Shown: positions 58,010-64,000 of the stretch, one piece after another
Numbering within the stretch: the first letter of the stretch is position 1
Layout of the letters: every line of letters starts with the position of its first letter
Assembly (NCBI RefSeq): GCF_040365005.1
Contig: NZ_BAABWV010000009.1
Location: forward strand, 1 to 64,000
Reading direction: 5' to 3'
From: Antarcticimicrobium sp040365005
Lineage (GTDB): Bacteria > Pseudomonadota > Alphaproteobacteria > Rhodobacterales > Rhodobacteraceae
DNA length: 64,000 nt
Made by a program: the position numbers and the translations under genes
Notes under the pieces: model-generated
What the model was told of the DNA's origin: nothing
Databases searched by the model: none
The model's input: only the letters and a program-made list of their open reading frames with translations

Positions 58010-59344
58010 TCAGTCTTCGTCTTCCATCTCTTCGACGGCCTTTTGCAGATCGTCCTTGGAGACCTCTTTCTCGGTGACCGAGGCCAGTTCGCAGACGTAG
58101 TCGACGACCTTGTCCTCGAAGATCGGCGCGCGCAGTTGCTGCTGCATCTGCTGGTTCTGCTGCACGAACTCGAAGAACTGGCGTTCTTGGCCCGGATACT
58201 GACGAGCCTGGTTCATGATCGCCTGCGTCATCTCGGCGTCGGTCACCTCTACCTCGGCCTTCTGGCCCAGCTCGGCCAGCAACAGGCCAAGGCGCACGCG
58301 GCGCTCGGCCAGGGCTTTGTGCTCGTCAGTCGGCTCGACCTCGCCGTGATCGTGACCGTGATCGTCCGGGTGCTCCTCGTGATAGAGCTGGTGCGCGATC
58401 TGCTTGGCCTCGGCCTCGACCAGGCTCGGCGGCAGCTCGAACTTGACCATCCCGTCCAGCGTATCCAGCAGACCGCGCTTGAGCACGGCGCGGGCGGCAC
58501 CGGCGTATTCGGCCTCCAGCCGCTCGCCGATCTGCGCCTTCAGCCCGGCGAGATCCTCGGCGCCGAACTTCTTGGCCAGCTCATCGTCGATCTCGGCGGC
58601 GACCGGTTCCTTCACCTCCTTGATGGTGCAGGAGAACACGGCTTCCTTGCCGGCCAGATGCTCGGCCTGGTAATCCTCGGGGAAGGAAACGGTCACGTCC
58701 TTTTCCTCACCCGCCTTGACGCCGGCAAGTTGCTCTTCGAAACCCGGGATGAACTGACCGGAGCCCAGCACCAGCGGGTAATCCTCGGCCGAGCCCCCCT
58801 CGAAGGCCTCGCCGTCGACCTTGCCGACGAAATCGAACACGACCTGGTCGCCGTCCTGCGCCGCGGCGCCCTCTTCGCGGGCGTTGAAGTCCTGCGCGGT
58901 TTCGGCCAGGCTGCTCAGCGCCTCGTCGATGGCGGCGTCGTCGGCCTTGACCACCATGCGCTCCAAGCTGACCGAGGCCAGGTCCACTTCGGGGATTTCA
59001 GGCAGTTTTTCGTACGACATCTCGACCAGGACATCGTCGCCCTCTTTCCAATCCTCGTTGGTCATCTTGACCTCGGGCTGGAGCGCCGGGCGATCGCCGC
59101 TGTCCTCGAAATGCTTGTTCATTGCGCCGTCAACGGCTTCCTGCATGGCCTCGCCCATCAGGCGCGGGCCGAACTGCTTTTTCAGCAGCGCCATCGGGAC
59201 CTTGCCCTTGCGAAAGCCCTTCATCTCGACCTCGGGCTGAGCCTCGGCCAGTTTCTCGTTGATCTTGTCGTCCAGTTCCTGTGCCGTAAGCATCAGCTTG
59301 TACGCGCGCTTCAGACCTTCGTTCAGCGTCTCGGTGACCTGCAT
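58010..59344 (-). CDS. tig: Trigger factor (ribosome-associated chaperone)
   Basis: A 444-residue trigger factor: ribosome-binding domain with the signature GFRKGKVPMALLKKQFG (the F-R-K tip), a PPIase (FKBP-like) domain around residues 160-245 (GDQVVFDFVGKVDGEAFEGG), and a large helical C-terminal domain. It folds nascent chains at the exit tunnel. A histidine- and aspartate-rich segment (EEHPDDHGHDHGE) in the C-terminal arms is notable. ATG at 59344 is preferred because GGGGA is then 7 bases away. Confidence 0.97.
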   Translation of the reverse strand: MQVTETLNEGLKRAYKLMLTAQELDDKINEKLAEAQPEVEMKGFRKGKVPMALLKKQFGPRLMGEAMQEAVDGAMNKHFEDSGDRPALQPEVKMTNEDWKEGDDVLVEMSYEKLPEIPEVDLASVSLERMVVKADDAAIDEALSSLAETAQDFNAREEGAAAQDGDQVVFDFVGKVDGEAFEGGSAEDYPLVLGSGQFIPGFEEQLAGVKAGEEKDVTVSFPEDYQAEHLAGKEAVFSCTIKEVKEPVAAEIDDELAKKFGAEDLAGLKAQIGERLEAEYAGAARAVLKRGLLDTLDGMVKFELPPSLVEAEAKQIAHQLYHEEHPDDHGHDHGEVEPTDEHKALAERRVRLGLLLAELGQKAEVEVTDAEMTQAIMNQARQYPGQERQFFEFVQQNQQMQQQLRAPIFEDKVVDYVCELASVTEKEVSKDDLQKAVEEMEDED

Positions 59345-59477
59345 CATATTCCCCATAGAGTCGATAGCGCGCGAAAACGGCGCGCGCGGCAAATTTGTGG
59401 CCTTCTATTTGCCCTCGCCCGGCTGTGCAAGGGCCATTGCGGAAACACCGGCGGAAACCCACCCTGTCCCATACACG

Positions 59478-59507
59478 AAAAACAGCCCGCCGCCGAAGCG
59501 GCGAGCT
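59478..59507 (-). terminator. Terminator downstream of the porin gene
   Basis: On the minus strand a CGCCGC/GCGGCG stem caps a TTCG tetraloop and is followed by GTTTTTC. Extra pairs lie beyond one mismatch. A textbook intrinsic terminator. Confidence 0.9.
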
Positions 59508-59537
59508 GCCTGATCGGTCCGAGGGAAAGGAACCGGA

Positions 59538-60650
59538 TCAGAACTTCCAGCGGGCCCCGAAGATGACCGCTTTCAGATCGTTGTAGGTGGTTGTCGAGGA
59601 ATCCTCATAGGAATACTCGCGGTACCCCAGGTAGGTTTCCATGTTGGCGTCGTCGATGTTCTGCACCAGGGCGACACCGTAGGATTCCGATTCCGAGCCC
59701 GCGCTCACGAGGTCGTCACCGGTATAGTAGTCGACCGAAACCGCGGTCGAACCGATGGCAAACAGGTCGGCGGTGTAGCCCAGCTTGATGTAGCCATAGT
59801 TGCCGGTGGTGTCGCGGTCGCCATAGGAAATGGCAGCGTTGAAACCGGAACTGTGCATCGCGCTCAACGACGCCACGGTGTCACGTGTATCAGCAGTAGC
59901 CCCCGCATTGTCGTTCCAGGTCACGGCCAGGGCACCGTCGATTTTCACGTCGCCGAACTGCTTGCCATAGCGCACGGCCACGTCATAGGCCTCGTCTTCG
60001 TCGCCGACGGTCAGGATGTCGGTCCCGTAGGAGGCCGACAGCGTGAACCCGTTCAGCGACACGGTGTCATAGCGGACACGGCCCAGGCGGCCGCCGTCGA
60101 AGGTCGGGAAGGCGTCGCCGATCGAGATCCCCGAGAGCGCCCCGGCGGTGGTTGTCAGCTCAAAGCTGCTTGCCAGGTCCTCGACCGATGCGGACGCGGC
60201 AAGGTCAGTGCCGGACAGGTCGGCAAAGGCCGCGCCATCGGCTGCCATGCTGCCCTGACCAGCCGAGAACGTCCCGTAGTTGCCCGACAGGCTGAAGTCG
60301 ACCTTACGGATGTCGGTGCGATCCCAATCCACCCAGTTCGGATCGGTACCCTGGCTCAAATCGCTGGTGCCGCGCAGGGAAAGCCCGGTTTCGAAGTTGA
60401 ACTGGAACGTGTTTTGGCCGAGAGGCTGGCGCAGGTAGAACCCGATCCGGCTGGGCGAGCTCGAGTTGTCTGCGGCGTCGCTATAATCGTTCACGCCGTC
60501 ATCGACCGACAGGAAGGACGGGTTCAAGTGACCGTAGAAGGTAAAGCTGCCGCCGCTGGCGCTCTCGTAGGTCGGGCCGGCAAGCGCCGGGCTGCCCAGA
60601 ACCGCTGTCGCGGCCGTCAGGGACAGGGTTTTGAGGAGAAGGTTAGACAT
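59538..60650 (-). CDS. Outer membrane porin
   Basis: A 370-residue protein with a signal peptide (cleavage after about residue 24, SPALA) and many alternating strands: GGSFTFYGHLNPSFLSVDDG, QPLGQNTFQFNFETGLSLRG and a C-terminal phenylalanine (ARWKF), the outer-membrane sorting signal. It resembles Rhodobacter porins and should form a general trimeric channel. The sequence is rich in Asp and Gly. It stands alone with its own promoter region and a strong terminator. Confidence 0.93.
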   Translation of the reverse strand: MSNLLLKTLSLTAATAVLGSPALAGPTYESASGGSFTFYGHLNPSFLSVDDGVNDYSDAADNSSSPSRIGFYLRQPLGQNTFQFNFETGLSLRGTSDLSQGTDPNWVDWDRTDIRKVDFSLSGNYGTFSAGQGSMAADGAAFADLSGTDLAASASVEDLASSFELTTTAGALSGISIGDAFPTFDGGRLGRVRYDTVSLNGFTLSASYGTDILTVGDEDEAYDVAVRYGKQFGDVKIDGALAVTWNDNAGATADTRDTVASLSAMHSSGFNAAISYGDRDTTGNYGYIKLGYTADLFAIGSTAVSVDYYTGDDLVSAGSESESYGVALVQNIDDANMETYLGYREYSYEDSSTTTYNDLKAVIFGARWKF

Positions 60651-61325
60651 CTTGTTGGTCTCCGTTGGTTGGACCCCCTACCTAGGAGTCTCCTATCTGG
60701 CCGCCAGACCTAAACTGAACAGTTCGGTTTATTTCTGCACTTGCACAAAACCTGTTGCAATGCAGCATCACCCGGAACAGCAGGTTGTGCAGAACTGCAC
60801 AATCATCGTAACGTCACAGATCTTGAAACGCGTTTCCTCAATGATTTTATGGTGTTGGAAAAGCTGATTGAATCGCGCCCAGCACCGGCTTTATGCCCTC
60901 TGCTTGCTGTCGCGCGTAACCGTCCGTTCCGGATTTCACCAGACCGAGTCGCGGGCGCGCCAGGCAACGTGATCGCGCGTGATCGTGTAGCGCCGCCATA
61001 CAGGTCAAACTACGTCGGCACTCGGATGTGCACCTTGGCTGGAGCCTCCGCATCGACAACTTGGGAAACATCTTGAGAGACCCCGCCGCGCGATGGTCTG
61101 GCGACAAACAAGTTCGGGGCTGAATGGGGCGGGATTTCCATCCCGTTTCTTATGGCGATTTCAGTGTGATATGCTGATCTCATGGTGCGGGTGAAGGGAA
61201 CCTGTAGCAAATTGCGTAGTGTTTCAATGTGTGTTGACCCCCTTTGTTGCACGGCGCAACTCGCAAGGTGTTGCGCGATGTCGCAACATGGTGCAGCCCA
61301 AGCGGGGGGCTGGATTGGGGGGCCA
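60651..61325. other. Porin upstream region and start of the accessory zone
   Basis: 675 bases without a supported gene. The porin ribosome binding site (GGAGA) is at its left edge. The region holds the palindrome at 60785-60802 and a small hairpin (CGGGAT...ATCCCG) near 61122-61137. Open frames here look unlike any protein I know. Confidence 0.45.
60785..60802. promoter_or_regulatory. Perfect palindrome upstream of the porin gene
   Basis: TTGTGCAG-AA-CTGCACAA has perfect 8-base arms. Nearby are related half-sites (CTGCAC near 60735 and TTGCA near 60755). It lies 135 bases upstream of the porin start and is probably an operator for a dimeric regulator; the protein that binds is unknown. Confidence 0.5.
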
Positions 61326-62525
61326 ATGGCAGGCATCAACAAGCTGAAAGCAACGCAAATCAAGAACGCGAGACCCGGCGACAAGCTGGAAGACGGTGGC
61401 GGGCTCAGGTTCATCGGGACTGGATCAGGAGGAAAATAAGAGTTCCAGTTTCAACTCAATGGCAAGCGCCGGAAGATGGGCCTTGGATCGCTGCGTGACG
61501 TGTCCCTGGCGGATGCGCGGAAGGCGCGGGCAAAATGGGCTGCCGTTCTGCAAGACGGGCTCGACCCGATCACGGAGCGCCAAAAAGCCATAGACGACGA
61601 GGCAAAGCGCCAGGACCAACAGGATCCGACGTTCGAAGAAATGGCGCACATCGTGTTCGAAGCACGCAAGGCGAAACTGAGGGACAACAGAAAGCGCGGG
61701 CGCTGGTTCTCCCCTCTCAAGATCCACGTGATCCCCAAGATCGGAAAGAAACGGCTGTCGACCATCCACCAGCGCGACATTCACACGGCGATTGCGCCGA
61801 TCTGGAACACCAAGCATGAGACGGCAGACAAGGCGATGAACAGGACGCGGATGATTTTCCAAGACGCGCGACTGATGGGATACCCCGTCGATCCATTCGT
61901 GTGCGATGCGGCCCGGCACATGCTCGGTCACGTGGAAGCCGTGGAAACACCGATTCCATCTACGCCCTGGCAGGAGGTGCCCGATCTGTTCGCCCGGCTG
62001 GACAAGCCCTTCCCTTCCTATCTGGCGCTACGCTGGATCATCCTGACCGCAACGCGCGGGACGCCAGCCCGGGGGGCGCGGTTCAGCGAGATTGACGGCG
62101 ACGTGTGGATTGTGCCGGCGGATCGGATGAAGGGCCAGCGCGGAAAGGTTAAGGACTTCCGGGTGCCGCTCTCATCCGCTGCCCTCGATGTGCTTGACAC
62201 GTGCCGGGAATACGCGACCAGTATCCTCCTGTTCCCGTCGCCTCGCGTTGGGTTCATTTCGCAAGAGATGCTGACCCAATCGCTCAAGCAGTTGGGCGAG
62301 GCGGGCCGGCCGCACGGGTTCCGGTCGTCATTCCGATCGTGGGTACAGGACACGGAAGCGGCATCTTGGGAGGTTGCTGAAACCGCACTTTCCCACACCA
62401 TCGGCAACAAGGTGGAGCGATCCTATGCCCGCTCCGATCTTCTCGATCGGCGGCGCATCCTCATGCAGAAATGGGGGGATTTCGTCACTCGATCCGCAGC
62501 AAAGGTGGTGAAACTGCACAGGTAG
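61326..62525 (+). pseudogene. Tyrosine recombinase/integrase interrupted by a stop codon
   Basis: The frame starts MAGINKLKATQIKNARPG, the start of a DUF4102-type phage integrase, but a TAA at 61437-61439 interrupts it in the middle of the N-terminal domain (LRFIGTGSGGK-stop-EFQFQLNGKRRKMGLG). The rest continues in the same frame for 362 more codons with the catalytic arginine region TATRGTPARGARFSEID, the H-x-x-R pair in RPHGFRSSFRSW, and H and the nucleophile Y in LSHTIGNKVERSYARSD. Apart from the nonsense codon it looks nearly intact. Confidence 0.85.
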
Positions 62526-62780
62526 CAAGGAAGTGCCATGAACTTGGCGTACCTGACCAATACGGGTTTCAGATACGTTCACCGTCCGGCCCCCAAAAAG
62601 TTCTTGTTGCCGCTGCCGTTGCCACGATTGAGTGGGCCAAGAGGCGCATCCTTGCCACCCTCGTGCCCAAATGTGCGGTCAGCTCAGCCCTGAAAAACAA
62701 CCGGCACGCAGTCGTGGCTCTTAGTCCAATTCGGTGTATCCGCCCGGCGTGACCGCCGTTGACAATCAAGTTGGCCCCCA
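62526..62780. other. Short non-coding gap between integrase and IS remnant
   Basis: 255 bases with no gene or repeat that I can identify. No tRNA fragment or att core is evident beside the integrase. Confidence 0.35.
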
Positions 62781-63345
62781 ATTCCAGGGACTCCGTTGTG
62801 GAATTCGATTGACGGCCAAGCTTCCCCTTTCCCAGGACACACTTGTCCCACGGCCTCTGTGATGGGTATGCCGAGCGCGGTGAAGCCGTTCATGATGGCG
62901 ACGCGAACCTGAAGCTCGGCGACCTGACGCTCAGGGGCCCTTGCCATCGGTCGTTGGCCCAGCAGCTTCATGCAGTGCATCCGCTGACCGTCAGTGCATT
63001 GCGCAGCACTGTCACGAGAGGTTTCGTCTCGACGCGACTTCGGCGGTGGTAGCCACTCCACTTTTTCCAGAGCGCTCGGCCGAGGGATTTCGACGAAACC
63101 GGTCGTCTGCCTGAGCGCCATGCCGAACAGCACCTTCATCGTAAGGCAGGTCTGGATCGCGGCGTCGCTGTAGGTGGGCTGGCGGCCTCGCTTGCCGGTC
63201 GGCTTGGCCTCCCATGTCATTTCAGGATCAAACCAGCCTTACGGCAATTGGATGGTCGATGAGCCATGACGCTTGAGCGCTTCATTGTAGGCCGTCCCGT
63301 ACTTGATCTTGTAGGTTGGGGTGTCGGCCTGCTCATGCCCGCCAG
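62781..63345 (-). pseudogene. Degraded IS5-family transposase remnant
   Basis: Read on the minus strand, the start (QADTPTYKIKYGTAYNEALK) and the stretch MTWEAKPTGKRGRQPTYSDA are the N-terminus of an IS5-type transposase; a stop codon interrupts between them. After QTTGFVE the whole DDE catalytic core is missing. The C-terminal part resumes in another frame as KWSGYHRRSRVETK, then after a short insertion as MHCMKLLGQR and VAIMNGFTALGIPITEAVG. It cannot encode an active transposase. The element ends are not identified. Confidence 0.75.
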
Positions 63346-63704
63346 CTATTTCGCCGGATTCACGAGATGAGTCCACAACCTGATTTGCGTAGCAGAGCCG
63401 GTCAGGGTCCAAAGAACTTCGGACGGGCCTGTCCTCAACCTGTTCGAAATCCGGACGTCAGGAAAATCCCGGAGTTCCGGGGTAATGCCTTCGCATATTT
63501 TATTTCCATTAATTTCAAGGGCCTCCCTGAAATTTCCCCCAGATATCGCGATATTGGTAAGCTTCCTGCTTCTCCTCTGGGCAGGCTCGGTCAGAAGGCC
63601 GGACGGGACAGGAGACTCGTTCGCTCAAGGATCGGACCCGGCGCACAGGCTGCGCCGTCGGGGCCGCTTGGCCAGCGTAACAGGAACGGGAGGAGAAGTG
63701 CGGA
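63346..63704. other. Non-coding region before the hydantoinase A gene
   Basis: 359 bases with lower GC content around 63490-63560 than the rest of the window. I see no gene. It probably holds the promoter of the downstream gene; GGAGGAG lies at 63689-63695, just ahead of that start. Confidence 0.4.
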
Positions 63705-64000
63705 ATGGCATTTCAGATCAATATCGATAACGGCGGCACTCTGACCGACGTCTGCATCATGTCGGATGACGGCGTGAAAAAGACCAAGGTTCTGACCACG
63801 CCCTATGACCTGTCGAAGTGTTTTTTCGAAGGTCTGCAAAAGGCGTCCGAGACCCTCTACGGCGCCGAGGATGTGAAGCGGCTTCTCGAAGAGGTGGAGC
63901 TGATCCGCTATTCGACAACGCAGGGAACCAATGCGATCTGCGAACGCAAGGGGCCGAAACTGGGGCTGGTGCTCGACGCCGCCTCTGCCGATCTGCCGCA
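63705..64000 (+). CDS. Hydantoinase/oxoprolinase subunit A, N-terminal part (runs off the window)
   Basis: The first 98 codons of an ATP-dependent hydantoinase A-like protein. The phosphate loop INIDNGGTLTDVCIMSDDG (family DxGGTxTD) is followed by KTKVLTTPYDL and the ERKG segment after YSTTQGTNAI, all normal for the ASKHA-fold N-terminus. The family includes N-methylhydantoinase, 5-oxoprolinase, and acetone and acetophenone carboxylase subunits; the substrate cannot be decided. The window ends inside the gene. Confidence 0.85.
   Translation, partial: MAFQINIDNGGTLTDVCIMSDDGVKKTKVLTTPYDLSKCFFEGLQKASETLYGAEDVKRLLEEVELIRYSTTQGTNAICERKGPKLGLVLDAASADLP

Noticed and set aside
60847..61107. 86-codon minus-strand frame upstream of the integrase
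   Set aside because: No similarity that I recognise, no ribosome binding site, and rare-looking residue composition.
63316..63744. 142-codon plus-strand frame before the hydantoinase A gene
   Set aside because: It overlaps the IS remnant end and the true start of the hydantoinase A gene, has no good ribosome binding site and no recognisable sequence.

Overview
The window is chromosomal DNA, very probably from a marine Rhodobacterales bacterium (Roseobacter group, Rhodobacteraceae). The reasons are the high GC content, the dense operons with ATGA, GTGA and TGATG start/stop overlaps, an alphaproteobacterial GTTC-N7-GTTC SOS site upstream of recA, a single-cysteine IscR heading a long suf operon, CckA, a head-tail gene transfer agent (GTA) cluster, and a LuxR/LuxI pair. 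The species cannot be named from the sequence.

Layout. 0.1-1.6 kb (minus): three coupled genes with a phage-like LamG/lectin protein. 1.9-5.0 kb (plus): a ferrous iron operon, feoA-feoA-feoB-feoC, behind a well-placed FNR-type site. 5.1-8.8 kb: a degraded hydantoinase B remnant and a divergent EmrRAB-type efflux operon. 9.2-10.5 kb: tRNA-Arg(CCG) and an O-methyltransferase. 10.6-19.9 kb (minus): a continuous iscR-desulfurase-sufB-FkbM methyltransferase-UPF0145-methyltransferase-sufC-sufD-two membrane proteins-sufS operon. 20-31 kb: housekeeping genes (hydrolase, HD phosphohydrolase, isocitrate dehydrogenase, SMR transporter, typA, alaS, recA) and two sulfotransferase-like genes. 31.3-34.9 kb (minus): cckA and an RsmB-type rRNA methyltransferase. 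35.1-44.7 kb (minus): a GTA cluster with recognisable gp1 to gp12, but with gp13 cut short and gp14/gp15 missing. 44.9-50.6 kb (minus): mltG, fabF, a HisA-like gene, acpP, fabG, fabD. 50.8-54.8 kb: cytochrome b561-YceI fusion, YceI, and rpsF-rpsR-rplI. 55-57.9 kb (plus): lytic transglycosylase, XRE regulator, luxR, luxI. 58-60.7 kb (minus): trigger factor and a porin. 60.7-64 kb: an accessory zone with a nonsense-interrupted integrase, an IS5-type remnant and the start of a hydantoinase A gene.

How the genes work together. Iron runs through the left third: the Feo operon (uptake) carries an FNR-type site, and the Fe-S assembly operon sits beside a perfect iron-control-element-like palindrome at 19986-20000. 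The fab cluster supplies acyl-ACP, the acyl donor for the LuxI enzyme encoded 6 kb away. CckA and RecA, both known to matter for GTA production and DNA uptake in Rhodobacter capsulatus, lie within 15 kb of a GTA locus that looks disabled.

The most noteworthy signals are the deletion scar at the 3' end of the GTA, the methyltransferase genes embedded in the suf operon, and the LuxI with a C-terminal extension of about 100 residues. I found no CRISPR array, rRNA gene or recognisable anti-phage defence system.
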